Shown: positions 12,206-24,362, counted from the stretch's first letter. The stretch is 64,000 nt of DNA from Prunella strophiata (GCA_036583965.1 JAZBQD010000006.1:428496-492495); one strand, 5' to 3'. Numbers and translations are program-made. The notes: generated by a model not told the origin, from the letters alone.

Positions 12206-14450
12206 CTCCAGCCCCATGGATCCTCACCCCAGCCCTACAGATCCCATTCCAGCCCCACAGTTCCCATTCCTGCCCCACAGTTCCCATTCCTGCCCCACAG
12301 ATCCCATTCCAGCCCCACAGTTCCCATTCCTGCCCCACAGTTCCCATTCCTGCCCCACAGTTCCCATTCCTGCCCCACAGTTCCCATTCCTGCCCCACAG
12401 TTCCCATTCCTGCCCCACAGATCCCATTCCAGCCCCACAGTTCCCATTCCTGCCCCACAGTTCCCATTCCTGCCCCACAGTTCCCATTCCTGCCCCACAG
12501 TTCCCATTCCTGCCCCACAGTTCCCATTCCTGCCCCACAGTTCCCATTCCTGCCCCACAGTTCCCATTCCTGCCCCACAGTTCCCATTCCTGCCCCACAG
12601 TTCCCATTCCTGCCCCACAGTTCCCATTCCTGCCCCACAGTTCCCATTCCTGCCCCACAGTTCCCATTCCTGCCCCACAGTTCCCATTCCTGCCCCACAG
12701 TTCCCATTCCTGCCCCACAGTTCCCATTCCTGCCCCACAGTTCCCATTCCTGCCCCACAGTTCCCATTCCTGCCCCACAGTTCCCATTCCTGCCCCACAG
12801 TTCCCATTCCTGCCCCACAGTTCCCATTCCTGCCCCACAGTTCCCATTCCTGCCCCACAGATTCCATCCCAGCCCCATGGATCCTCACCCCAGCCCTACA
12901 GATCCCATTCCAGCCCCACAGTTCCCATTGCAACCCACAGATCCCATTCCAGCCCCATGGATCCTCACCCCAGCCCTACAGATCCCATTCCAGCCCCACA
13001 GTTCCCATTCCTGCCCCACAGTTCCCATTCCTGCCCCACAGTTCCCATTCCTGCCCCACAGATTCCATCCCAGCCCCATGGATCCTCACCCCAGCCCTAC
13101 AGATCCCATTCCAGCCCCACAGTTCCCATTCCTGCCCCACAGATCCCATTCCAGCCCCATGGATCCTCACCCCAGCCCTACAGATCCCATTCCAGCCCCA
13201 CAGTTCCCATTCCTGCCCCACAGTTCCCATTCCTGCCCCACAGTTCCCATTCCTGCCCCACAGTTCCCATTCCTGCCCCACAGATTCCATCCCAGCCCCA
13301 CAGTTCCCATTCCTGCCCCACAGATTCCATCCCAGCCCCATGGATCCTCACCCCAGCCCTACAGATCCCATTCCAGCCCCACAGTTCCCATTCCAGCCCT
13401 ACAGTTCCCATTCCTGCCCCACAGTTCCCATTCCTGCCCCACAGATTCCATCCCAGCCCCACAGTTCCCATTCCTGCCCCACAGTTCCCATTCCTGCCCC
13501 ACAGTTCCCATTCCTGCCCCACAGTTCCCATTCCTGCCCCACAGTTCCCATTCCTGCCCCACAGATTCCATCCCAGCCCCACAGTTCCCATTCCTGCCCC
13601 ACAGTTCCCATTCCTGCCCCACAGTTCCCATTCCTGCCCCACAGTTCCCATTCCTGCCCCACAGTTCCCATTCCTGCCCCACAGTTCCCATTCCTGCCCC
13701 ACAGATTCCATCCCAGCCCCATGGATCCTCACCCCAGCCCTACAGATCCCATTCCAGCCCCACAGTTCCCATTGCAACCCACAGATCCCATTCCAGCCCC
13801 ATGGATCCTCACCCCAGCCCTACAGATCCCATTCCAGCCCCACAGTTCCCATTCCTGCCCCACAGTTCCCATTCCTGCCCCACAGTTCCCATTCCTGCCC
13901 CACAGTTCCCATTCCTGCCCCACAGATTACATCTCAGCCCCACAGTTCCCATCCCTGCCCCACAGATCCCATCCCAGCCCCATGGATCCTCACCCCAGCC
14001 CTACAGATCCCATTCCAGCCCCACAGTTCCCATTCCAGCCCCACAGTTCCCATTCCTGCCCCACAGTTCCCATTCCTGCCCCACAGTTCCCATTCCTGCC
14101 CCACAGTTCCCATTCCTGCCCCACAGTTCCCATTCCTGCCCCACAGTTCCCATTCCTGCCCCACAGATTCCATCCCAGCCCTACAGTTCCCATTCCTGCC
14201 CCACAGTTCCCATTCCTGCCCCACAGATTCCATCCCAGCCCCACGGATACCCATCCCAACCCTACAGATCACCATCCCAGCCCCACAGTTCCAATTCTTG
14301 CCCCACAGTTCCCATTCCTGCCCCACAGATTCCATCCCAGCCCCACAGTTCCCATTCCTGCCCCACAGTTCCCATTCCTGCCCCACAGTTCCCATTCCTG
14401 CCCCACAGTTCCCATTCCTGCCCCACAGTTCCCATTCCTGCCCCACAGAT
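12206..14450. repeat. 20-bp minisatellite (TTCCCATTCCTGCCCCACAG)n
   Basis: About 112 units. The main unit alternates with variants such as ATCCCATTCCAGCCCCACAG, and a longer 'ccccatggatcctcaccccagccctacag' block recurs at irregular intervals, giving a higher-order pattern. All large frames on both strands come from the repeat. Confidence 0.97.
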
Positions 14451-17032
14451 TGCCGGGGGTGGAGAACTGGAGGGACACAGAGACTGGGGAGGGCAGGAAG
14501 TGGAAATGGGAGAGCTGGGAAGGGTCCAAGGTTCAAGGAAGAGACTGGGAGAGGTGGGATGGGGGATCCAGGGGGTCCCTGTGCCCAGAAAAGGGGGTCC
14601 AGGGGTCCCCAGTGTTGAGGGAAGTGGGTTCCTGGGAGCTGAGAAAGGCAGGAATGGGGGTCCAGGCGGTTCCTGGGTCACTGAAAGGGGGGTCTGGGGC
14701 TGGAAGAGGTGGGTGGAGCCCGGGGACACAGCTTGGGAGATGGGAAAGAGAATGAGACTGAGGGAACGAGGGCGGGAGGGGATGGGAAAAGGGAGAATTC
14801 TGGGGAGTTCATCTGCATCACTCTGGATCCCCCCTGAGACCCTCTGGGACCCCGTTTCGGGAAGGGGCGGGAGTGCAAAATGGGGGGGACATGGAAAGTT
14901 GGGAGATCTGGGGGTGCAGAGGTGAAGGAAAAGGGCGGGTCTGGGGTCTGGGAAGGGCGGGAGTGCAAAATGGGGGGGACATGGAAATTTGGGAGATCTG
15001 GGGGTGCAGAGGTGAAGGAAAAGGGCGGGTCTGGGGTCTGGGAAGGGCGGGAGGCCCGGGGAGGGGTGCAGGGGGTCCCAGAACACGTGAAGGGGGTGCA
15101 GGAGGGGGTCCCGTTCCCAGATACGGGGGTGCAGGGGGGTCCCCGTGCTGGATAAGGGGGTGCAGGGGGGTCCCCGTGCTGGATAAGGGGGTGCAGGGGG
15201 GTCCCCGTGCTGGATAAGGGGGTGCAGGGGGGTCCCCGTGCTGGATAAGGGGGTGCAGGGGGGTCCCAGAACACGTGAAGGGGGTGCAGGAGGGGGTCCC
15301 GTTCCCAGATACGGGGTGCAGGGGGGTCCCCGTGCTGGATAAGGGGGTGCAGGGGGGTCCCAGAACACGTGAAGGGGGTGCAGGAGGGGGTCCCGTTCCC
15401 AGATACGGGGTGCAGGGGGTCCCAGAACACGTGAAGGGGGTGCAGGAGGGGGTCCCGTTCCCAGATACGGGGGTGCAGGGGATCCCCATGCCCAGGAACG
15501 GAGGTTCAGAGGGTCCCAGGTCAAGGAAAGGGGGGTGAGGGCAATGGGGGATCCAGGGGGTCCCTGTGCCCAGAAACGGGTGCACGGGTCCCCGGTGTTG
15601 AGGAAGGTGCGGGGTGGGGGGTGGGGAAGGCAGGAGTGGGGGTCCAGGGGGTGCCAGGGTCAAGGAAAAGCGGGGGCTGGGGTCTCCGAGAGGGGGAGGG
15701 CCGGGAAAGGGGGTGTGGGGGTTGAAGCCTGGTGCTGGATAAGGGGGTGCAGGGGGGTCCCCGTGCTGGATAAGGGGGTGCAGGGGGTCCCCGTGCTGGA
15801 TAAGGGGGTGCAGGGGGGTCCCCGTGCTGGATAAGGGGGTGCAGGGGGGTCCCCGTGCTGGATAAGGGGGTGCAGGGGGGTCCCCGTGCTGGATAAGGGG
15901 GTGCAGGGGGGTCCCCGTGCTGGATAAGGGGGTGCAGGGGGTCCCCGTGCTGGATAAGGGGGTGCAGGGGGGTCCCAGAACACGTGAAGGGGTGCAGGAG
16001 GGGGTCCCGTTCCCAGATACGGGGTGCAGGGGATCCCCATGCCCAGGAACGGAGGTTCAGAGGGTCCCAGGTCAAGGAAAGGGGGGTGAGGGCAATGGGG
16101 GATCCAGGGGGTCCCTGTGCCCAGAAAAGGGGGTCCAGGGCCGTCCCGGTGCCCCGAAAGGAAAGTCAAGGGGTTCTCTGTGCCAGAAAGGGGGGTTCTC
16201 CTGCAAATGGAAGTGCAGGGGGGTCCCCGTGCTGGATAAGGGGGTGCAGGGGGGTCCCCGTGCTGGATAAGGGGGTGCAGGGGGGTCCCAGAACACGTGA
16301 AGGGGTGCAGGGGGTCCCCGTGCTGGATAAGGGGGTGCAGGGGGTCCCCGTGCTGGATAAGGGGGTGCAGGGGGGTCCCCGTGCTGGATAAGGGGGTGCA
16401 GGGGGGTCCCCGTGCTGGATAAGGGGGTGCAGGGGGGTCCCCGTGCTGGAAATGGGGGTTCAGGGGGTTCCAGGCTCCATATAAGGGGGTGCAGGGGTTA
16501 TTTGGGCTGGGGAAGGGGGTACAGGGCAGGTCCCGGTGCCCCGAAATGAACGTTCAAGGGGGTCTCTGTGCCCAGGAAGGGGGGTTCTCCTGCAAATGGA
16601 AGTGCAGGGGGGTCCCCGTGCCCGGGAATTGCGGTTCAGGGGGGTCCCGGTGCCGGGGCAGTCCCCAGTCCTGGCCGGATCCCGGAGCCACAGCTTGGGA
16701 GATGTGAAAGTGACCGGGGCAGCGTGGGGAGGGGGAGGGGACAGAGGAAACCCTGGGAATTGCCCTGAATCCTCCCCGGGACCTCCCGCAGGACGCGCAG
16801 GGGGTGGAGAAATGGGGGGACGCAGAGATTGGGGGTCTGGGGGCGTCCAGGGGTCAGGAAGCGGAACCGGGATTGCCTGGAAGGGTCCAAGGTTCAAGGA
16901 AGAGACTGGGAGAGGCGGGATGGGGGATCCAGGGGGTCCCTGTGCCCAGAAAAAGAGTCCGGGGATCCCCGGTATTGAGGGAAGTGGGGTCTGGGAGCTG
17001 GGAAAGGCAGGGATGGGGGTCCAGGGGGTCCC
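14451..17032. repeat. G-rich 32-36-bp minisatellite array
   Basis: Units of the form 'ggggtccccgtgctggat' plus 'aagggggtgcaggg', mixed with 'cccagaacacgtgaagg' and 'cccgttcccagatacggg' variants. Two larger duplicated blocks are visible: 14870-14950 versus 14955-15045, and 15480-15560 versus 16020-16120. The same family resumes at 23905, so ERV2 inserted into this satellite. Confidence 0.95.
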
Positions 17033-17639
17033 TGTGAGACATTGGTTTCAAAGAATTGAAGATTCTAAGACAATGGTTGCTGAGTTAGCTAAAGTAGAAA
17101 AATAAGCTTTTGTTTAGAGGTAGCAGAAGCCAGGCTTAGATAAGCTACTCGGACACCATTTCTCATGACTTGTCAATATCATGGAGAACAGACTTCCTCA
17201 CCCATTGAACATAAGGAATCAGGGGGATTTAGTTTTGTCAGGCAAGGGGGTTTAGTTGTCACGTATGCAAAAAGGTAGAAAGGTCAGAGCGAGGAAGACT
17301 CTTTTTTACTTGCTCATTTCTGGAGACCCCTCCCCAAAAGGGACCCCCGACCCATTTCAAGGAACAAACTACGCATGCTTAATAGCCTTTCTTCCAATTT
17401 GCAGGGGAAGCGGGGCAGAGGAAGTGACAGGGGAAGGAATATGCATTTTGTAGATTCAACACTTTTGTAAATAAAAGCTTTGTAATGATCGATACTACTC
17501 GTAGTGCGGGTTGGGAAGATCCCATGCACTACCCAGCGCTGCAATAAACATACACTTTCTAACATTAAGTTGTTAGAGAGTCTTTGTCTGTCATAGTTGA
17601 CTATAGACATTAGATCTATATTCATATTTTAGTAATTCA
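17033..17639 (+). mobile_element. ERV2 5' LTR
   Basis: 607 bp starting TGTGAGACATTGG and ending ...AGTAATTCA. Candidate polyadenylation signals AATAAA lie at about 17471 and 17543. Internal sequence begins after a 3-base spacer. Confidence 0.75.
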
Positions 17640-17642
17640 TTA

Positions 17643-17660
17643 TGGTGACTCAGATGGGAC
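17643..17660 (+). promoter_or_regulatory. ERV2 primer-binding site
   Basis: TGGTGACTCAGATGGGAC sits 3 bases after the LTR end. It agrees at about 14 of 18 positions with the complement of the 3' end of tRNA-Ser(GCT) as I recall it. The position is firm; the tRNA assignment is tentative. Confidence 0.5.
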
Positions 17661-17974
17661 TTCTCTCTCTGATTCAGGGGTCCTCAGGGTCTAGGATACC
17701 TCTGGGAGTCCACCCAGAATTTTCTGGGGAGAGGACTCCTGTGCCCCGTCGACACTCCGGGGGGAAAGACCAGGACCTGTGGAAACTACGGACAAAAGGT
17801 ATGTTTAATACTGGAAACAGGTACCTTTGAACAGAGGCAGCTTGTAAGACATATTGGAGACCTCCTATGCGAAGTAGATACCTGAGTGGGTTTTGTAAGT
17901 TCCGTGGAGTCTGGTATTAGCGCTTGTTTGTGTTTTGGGTAGGAGCTGGTAATGGCACCGGTTATCCTGTGTCC

Positions 17975-19190
17975 CTAAGTGGGGACAGACGGCAACAGGG
18001 TATCCTTGTGTCCCGAAGGGGGACAGACGGCAACAGGGTATCCTTGTGTCCCGACGGGGGACAGACAGCAACAGGTTATTCCTGTGTCCTGAAGGGGGAC
18101 AGACGGCAACAGGGTATCCTTGTGTCCCCACGGGGGACAGACAGCAACAGGTTATTCCTGTGTCCCGAAGGGGGACAGACGGCAACAGGGTATCCTTGTG
18201 TCCCCAGGGGGGACAGACAGCAACAAGGTTATCCCTGTGTCCTGAAGGGGGACAGACGGCAACAGGGTATCCTTGTGTCCCCACGGGGGACAGACAGCAA
18301 CAGGTTATTCCTGTGTCCTGAAGGGGGACAGACGGCAACAGGGTATCCTTGTGTCCCCACGGGGGACAGACAGCAACAGGTTATTCCTGTGTCCTGAAGG
18401 GGGACAGACGGCAACAGGGTATCCTTGTGTCCCCACGGGGGACAGACAGCAACAGGTTATTCCTGTGTCCCGAAGGGGGACAGACGGCAACAGGGTATCC
18501 TTGTGTCCCCACGGGGGACAGACAGCAACAGGTTATTCCTGTGTCCCGAAGGGGGACAGACGGCAACAGGGTATCCTTGTGTCCCCACGGGGGACAGACA
18601 GCAACAGGTTATTCCTGTGTCCCGAAGGGGGACAGACGGCAACAGGGTATCCTTGTGTCCCCACGGGGGACAGACAGCAACAGGTTATTCCTGTGTCCCG
18701 AAGGGGGACAGACGGCAACAGGGTATCCTTGTGTCCCCACGGGGGACAGACAGCAACAGGTTATTCCTGTGTCCTGAAGGGGGACAGACGGCAACAGGGT
18801 ATCCTTGTGTCCCCACGGGGGACAGACAGCAACAGGTTATTCCTGTGTCCCGAAGGGGGACAGACGGCAACAGGGTATCCTTGTGTCCCCACGGGGGACA
18901 GACAGCAACAGGTTATTCCTGTGTCCTGAAGGGGGACAGACGGCAACAGGGTATCCTTGTGTCCCCACGGGGGACAGACAGCAACAGGTTATTCCTGTGT
19001 CCCGAAGGGGGACAGACGGCAACAGGGTATCCTTGTGTCCCCACGGGGGACAGACAGCAACAGGTTATTCCTGTGTCCCGAAGGGGGACAGACGGCAACA
19101 GGGTATCCTTGTGTCCCCACGGGGGACAGACAGCAACAGGTTATTCCTGTGTCCCGAAGGGGGACAGACGGCAACAGGGTATCCTTGTGA
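17975..19190 (+). repeat. 76-bp higher-order tandem repeat in ERV2 leader
   Basis: About 16 copies of a 76-bp unit made of two related 38-bp halves: 'ggggacagacggcaacaggg' plus 'tatccttgtgtccccac', then 'gggggacagacagcaacagg' plus 'ttattcctgtgtcccgaag'. The most 5' units are less regular. Frames on both strands are repeat artefacts. Confidence 0.97.
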
Positions 19191-20212
19191 CCAGGTGGCA
19201 GGAGACTGTGATTGAAGTCCCTGCGTTTCGGCTGTAAGGTGTGTGTGCTCAGGCAGTAAAATCATTAATGTGCTGTATGTGTCGTGGTTTATGTGAATTT
19301 GCATTGTAAGAGCCTTGATTTGTGTGCTTTTTGGGATAAGTGCTTTAAGGTTTGTTGTGAAAGAGTTTTGAAATCCCCGCCTGAGCAGCGGCGGGATATT
19401 TGCATTTGTGCCCGGGAGAGCGGAAGGATCTGAAGTGCTCCTACCATGCCTGGTGTGTGTCACGGAGAAGCGTTATGTGAGTTCAGACTGTGTAACTGAT
19501 TGTGGGATTTTAACCAGTGTGTTGTTAAGTAAAAACAATTGTGAGTGAATAAGCTGTTTGTTCTGTGTGTAAAAGGAGCAGGCTCCTTTTACAGTGTGTG
19601 GGAGGTTTGAAGTTACGCCCGGCACAGCCTCGGTGACCAGCGGAAGGATTCAGGTTTTGTAGCCTGGGACTTATGTTTTTATTCACCTCCAAAAGGTTTT
19701 TATTTTAGAGGCTTGTCTTGATCATAAACGAAAATACTGGGTTGTTTGTGAATTGTGAGATTGTTGGTATGTGAAGTGATGTTATAATTAAGCTCTAACT
19801 GCAGAGAAGGACAGTGTGGGTTTGGAAGTTAAGATCACCCCCTTCCTTCCTCTTGCAGGTTTTGTGCTGTGTCTGAGGATTTTATGACAAGTGTGTTCTT
19901 AAACTGTATAAGTGTTTTGAACAGAGTGTTGAATTGTGTGGTGTTGTTATTCTTTAGAGGAGTTTTCCCTTCCTGTGGCATTTGTATGCGTGCAGTGAGC
20001 ATAAAGAGGAAAAAATATATATATATATAACCCTGCTTAAAAATATATGCCCAGGAGCAGGAAATATAGGGAGTGAGAGCCTGAGAGCCTACTTCGGGAG
20101 ACTGTAACTGCTGTCTGGGGATTGTGTTTTATTGTGTGGTTTGTTAAGAGCTGGGTTCAAGCAGTGACCCCTGATGGGGAAACAAAACTGATTAAAGTTC
20201 CCTTTTCTACAA
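19191..20212 (+). other. ERV2 leader, non-coding
   Basis: TG-rich sequence between the 76-bp array and gag with a short (AT)n at about 20018. No open frame of note. Confidence 0.6.
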
Positions 20213-20950
20213 TGAATTTAGAAGTTTGGGAAAATATTGCTAAAGTTTATGATCAAACAGTATTTCCCTGATTGGGCAGATCTTGGGCTATTACTAGATG
20301 CTTTAACAGAGACAGAGAAGCAATTAGTTCTGAAAGTAACTGGGGATTTGGGTAAAAAAGGGTTAAAGCAGTTAAAGCAGTTAAGAAAATACCAGGAACT
20401 GATAGTAAAAGGGCTGGAAAGAGCAGTCCGTAAAACCATAAACTGGTTAGCCTTATATGCTATCAAGCAGGACCCCTCTAAAACACCTGAATTTTTAGAT
20501 CATCTACGAGACGCCATGTGCTGATAAATCCTGGATCTGATGAGGGGAAGCAGCAATTAAAAAATTTATCTTTAGGCCAATCTACAGGAGACATCAGAAG
20601 AAAACTCCAGAAGATTCAAGACCCGAACAGCCGGAACTTAGAGACCTTATCGGATGAGGCGTGGAGAGTTTTTAGTAATCAGGAAGAGAGATATAAACAA
20701 GGAAAAATTTGGTAGCAGTAGTAGAAGAGGGAGAAAAAGGGAAACGTGGGCAGGGTCCACCAAAACAAGGACCACCCCAACCGGGAAAGGATTAATATGC
20801 ATTTTGCAAAAATTTGGTCACTGGAAAAACCAGTGCCCAGAATTAAGGGGTGATGAACAATTGGAAAAAACAAAAAGTGGTTGCTCATGTAAAGGAGGAC
20901 TGAGGAGGACCGGAGGGGCCTACCCTAGGGGACCCTCTAATTATAATTAA
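20213..20950 (+). pseudogene. gag: ERV2 gag remnant (capsid and nucleocapsid)
   Basis: A gag fragment starts near an ATG at 20213 and meets a stop within 20 codons. It continues in another frame with a helical capsid-like region (20237-20524), then a nucleocapsid remnant near 20800-20850 where the zinc knuckle keeps first Cys, GHW and last Cys but has Gln for the second Cys. Matrix and most of the capsid N-terminus are unrecognisable. Stops and frame changes rule out function. Confidence 0.75.
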
Positions 20951-20969
20951 ACTGGGGAACAAGGAGAAA

Positions 20970-21115
20970 GAAGTGAAATTTTAATAGACACAGGGGCAAC
21001 ATTTCCGGTGCTAAATAAAGCCCTAATACCTGTAACCAATGATTATATAATAGTAAATGGGGCAACTGGCCAATTTGAAAGAGCTTATTTTTGTAAATTA
21101 GGGAATTCATTGATT
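20970..21115 (+). pseudogene. pro: ERV2 protease remnant
   Basis: The aspartic-protease active-site region ILIDTGAT is readable at about 20979-21005, followed by a short stretch resembling the retropepsin flap. The rest is lost or out of frame. Confidence 0.75.
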
Positions 21116-21289
21116 CTTATACATGCCTAATGCTCCATCTGCACTTTTGGGCAGGGATCTGCTAGAGCAGATGGAAGCAAGAATAATATTCAAAAATGGG
21201 GAGATTAGTTTGGAGGTAAAAGACCAACAATATGTAAAATTGTTAAGTTTAATGCTAAAATAATAGATCAGGTATTTCCTGGGGTCTGG

Positions 21290-21938
21290 GCTTCTGATAC
21301 ACCAAGAAGAGCTAAGAATGCACTGCTGGTGCAAATCAGGCTCAAAGAGGGAGGACGGCCAGTGAGAGTTAAACAATACTCCTATTACAAGATTTGAGGG
21401 CTGTTAACAAGGTAACTGAAGACTTATACCCAGTAGTTGCCAGCCCTTATACCCTATTAACCTGTTTAACACCTGAATTAACCTGTTTTACCGTTCTAGA
21501 TTTAAAGGATGCTTTCTTTTGCCTACCTCTCCATGAAGCCAGCCAGAAAATCCCTGCACTCAAATGGGAAAGGCCTAAATCTGGACGTAAAGCTCAGCTC
21601 ACATGGTGCGTATTACCGCAGGGGTACAAGGGCTCGCCCACTATATTTGGGGAGCAGCTTGTAAAGAATTTGGAGTCCTGGGAACCTCCTCCTGGAACTC
21701 ACAGGGGAAGAGTATCAAACATGCCCAAGAAATACTGAGACTATGGGATGCAGTACAGCTACCTGAGAAGACAGCTATCATGCACATCAAAGCACACCAA
21801 AAAGTGAGCTCTGAATTAAAAGAGGGAAACATGCTGGCGGATAGGGAGGCAAAAGAAACAGTAAAAAGTCCAGATGGAAAAATTTCTATTGACGGTAAGC
21901 CAATGTACAATAAAAAGATAAGAAACTTATTAAAGTAA
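21290..21938 (+). pseudogene. pol: ERV2 reverse transcriptase / RNase H remnant
   Basis: RT fingers and part of the palm are readable in 21394-21738 (LRAVNKVTEDLYPVV, VLDLKDAFFCLPLHEAS, VLPQGYKGSPTIFG). The frame then passes directly into the RNase H C-terminus (IKAHQKVSSELKEGNMLADREAK) at about 21780-21870. The YXDD box, thumb, connection and most of RNase H are deleted, so the enzyme cannot be active. Confidence 0.85.
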
Positions 21939-22006
21939 AAAAGTCAAGTTATAACCAGGAGGGATGGGCTGTAACAGAAAAAGGGAAACTTGTAGTACCC
22001 TCCTAT

Positions 22007-22756
22007 TTGTTGTGGTCATTAGTACAGAAGGAACATGAGAAAACACACTGGGGAATAGATGCCCTGTATAACCATTTGAAGGAAAGAATCATGGCCAGGA
22101 AATTACAGGGCACAGTAATACAGGTAACTTGTCAGTGTAGTGTTTGCCTCCAAACTAACGCTAAAAATACCCCAAAGCCTAAACATGGGACAAATTGGAA
22201 AAGGTTGTGAACCTGGGCAACAATGGCAAATTGATTTTACAGAACTGCCCAGGAAGGGAGGCTATCGTTACCTATTGGTGTTAACTGATACCTTTTCAGG
22301 ATGGCCAGAAGCCTTTCCTGCCGGGACAGCTAAGGCCCGAGAGGTGAACAAAGCACTCGTGCAAGAGATAATACCAGGATTTGGAGTTCCAGCCACCATA
22401 TCCTCAGATAGGGAGCCACACTTTATTTCATGGTGGCTCTAAATAAACAACTGAGAGAAATTGAGAAATATGTGGCTGGAGCTCAAAACTGAGAACTAGA
22501 TGGGCCAGTACATGATGTACAACCTGGGGATTAAGTGTATGTCAAGTCTTTTGCAGAAAAGACCTTGAAACCGCAGTGGGAAGGACCATTCCAGGTGCTC
22601 CTCACTACCTTCACTGCAATCAAAATCAAAGAACAGAAGGCCTGGATCCATCACTCCGGAGTGAAGAAAGCCCCAGAGGGAATTTGGAAGGTCACACCAG
22701 GCGATAACGAACTGAAGCTGAGGCTCACTCGGAACAACGAACAAATAGACTTATAG
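22007..22756 (+). pseudogene. pol: ERV2 integrase remnant
   Basis: The N-terminal HHCC zinc module (HEKTHWGIDALY, CQCSVCLQTN) lies at 22025-22160. The catalytic core follows at 22205-22435 with the first Asp (QWQIDFTELP) and a second-Asp region (ISSDREPHF) in which the residue after the Asp is changed. The core then breaks, and the gamma-type C-terminal domain appears at 22535-22700 (PQWEGPFQVLLT, WIHHSGVK). The catalytic Glu region is deleted. Confidence 0.85.
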
Positions 22757-22779
22757 TTATTGTGGTCATTATATGGAAT

Positions 22780-23490
22780 GTTGCAACTATTGTAATAATT
22801 ACCTTAGCCATAACAGGAGTCAATGCAATGCCACATTATACCAGGTATAATGTGACTGGGATATAATAATTAACATGCTAGGCACAGCCAGTGAAAACAT
22901 CTCACTGGCTCTTGGGTGTACTCAAGCACAACTGTGGATGCAATCAGTGGCTGCTACAGTTAACAGGGAAAGTGGAAAGGGAACATTCCCTGCTGAAATT
23001 TGCAAAATTGTCTGGGACAATGCCTCTGATATGGGGAGGGAACTCCAGTCTTGATGAGTATTAATCAATTTCACCTATAACCCTGTGACTAGTATAGTGA
23101 CAGCCTTTTTTTTTAACTATACACAGTGCCTTAGTGGAGTACCAAATACAGTCCCATTAGGAATAACATTAGAAGGTGACAAAAACACTTGTTTAGATAC
23201 AGACTTAAAAAATGAAAAAGAGAGAGAGAGGCCCAACAAAATTGGTATGAAACATGGTTTAATAGCTCCCCGTGGTTAACTACCCTACTTTCCACAATCG
23301 TGGGCCCCCTAATATTATTATTAGGAGTAACATTTGGTCTGTGCATATTCAATAAGGTACTTGAGATAGTGAAGGGAAGGTTAGAAGCGGCAGATCTAAT
23401 GTTGATTATAGCTAAGTATGAAGGAGAAACTTTAATACTAACTCACCAAGAAGTAAAGCAATTTGATGAACAAAATGGTGAAAAGGGGGG
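22780..23490 (+). pseudogene. env: ERV2 env remnant (TM C-terminus)
   Basis: Most of env is unreadable. The part before 23490 encodes a membrane-proximal WFNSSPWL segment, a hydrophobic anchor (23295-23345) and a cytoplasmic tail ending close to the polypurine tract 'gaaaaggggggaa'. Surface subunit and fusion machinery are missing or scrambled. Confidence 0.65.
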
Positions 23491-23492
23491 AA

Positions 23493-23904
23493 TGTGAAAA
23501 ATAACAATAACATGTTTGTTCATCAAGAATGGAAACTTGAATGCAGGAGGAACTATGTAAAGGTCAAAACATAGAATATGAAGATAGACAAATATTGTGA
23601 AACAATAACATGACTGTATATGGCATAAAGCTTTGCAGACTTAGCAGGAACTGACAACCACAACACAGAAGCCTTTGCCTATCAGCACAACGCAGAAGCC
23701 TTTGCCTAAGAGATACGTACACGGAGTTATCAAAAGAACCACAAAAAGGGGATTGCTGGGGGGAAAAGGGTGTGAGCCGTTGGCAGAGCGCGGACTCCCC
23801 AGCTGCACCCAGCGCTGTTTGCTTGCTATCACTTGCTATAATTAATAAAATTATTAATTGACCCTCAAAGGCTGAATCAAATTATTCGCCTCAAACTTAT
23901 AACA
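23493..23904 (+). mobile_element. ERV2 3' LTR
   Basis: 412 bp from TGTGAAAAATAAC to ...CTTATAACA, directly after the polypurine tract 'gaaaaggggggaa' (23480-23492). It contains AATAAAATT near 23845. It shares little with the 607-bp 5' LTR beyond short motifs such as 'acccagcgctg'. Confidence 0.75.
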
Positions 23905-24362
23905 CCGGTGGCCGGAAATGGCGGTTCCGGGGGCGCCGCTGACCAGAAATGGGGGTTCAGGGGGGTCCTGGTGCCAGATGAAGGGGTACAGGGGGGTCCC
24001 GGTGCTGGGGAAGGGGATTGAGGGGGGTCCCAGGACCCAAAATGGGCGTTCAGAGGGGTTCCCCTGCCCGGGAATGGAGGTTTAGGGGGTTCCCGATGGC
24101 CGGAAATGGAAATTCAGGGGGGTCCTGGTGCCCGGGAATTGCGGTTCAGGGGGGTCCCGGTGACCAGAAATGGGGTGGTGTTCAGGGGGATCTCGGGCAA
24201 GATGAGGGGTACAGGGGGTTTCCCGTGATGGGGGAAGCAGACTGAGGGGGATCACAGGTCCAAATGGGGGTTCGGGGTGTCCCAGTACCCGGGGAATTGC
24301 GGTTCAGGGGGGTCCTGGTTTCTTGGGGGTCCCACTCACATTTTGGTATCGCGCCCCCGGTT
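23905..24362. repeat. G-rich minisatellite, continuation
   Basis: Same family as 14451-17032 ('aaatgggggttcaggggggt' plus 'cctggtgcc'). It marks the right side of the satellite split by ERV2. Confidence 0.9.

Larger units (their letters stand above)
17033..23904 (+). mobile_element. ERV2: decayed gammaretrovirus-like provirus
   Basis: Order on the plus strand: 5' LTR (17033-17639), primer-binding site, about 2.5-kb leader with a 76-bp repeat array, gag, protease, RT, RNase H, integrase, env remnant, polypurine tract and 3' LTR (23493-23904). The single-zinc-knuckle gag remnant, the integrase C-terminal WEGPFQV region and the env tail fit class I (gamma-like) ERVs. Every coding block has stops or deletions, including loss of the RT palm. 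The two LTRs differ in length and sequence. No clear target duplication is seen in the flanking satellite. Confidence 0.9.

Noticed and set aside
9828..14925. Several 200-800-codon frames on both strands
   Set aside because: All are produced by 17-, 162- and 20-bp minisatellites. Unit lengths and stop-free units explain the openness, and frames overlap on both strands.
17975..19190. CRISPR-like array (regular 38/76-bp spacing)
   Set aside because: Both halves of each unit are repeated and there are no unique spacers. It lies in a retroviral leader of vertebrate DNA.
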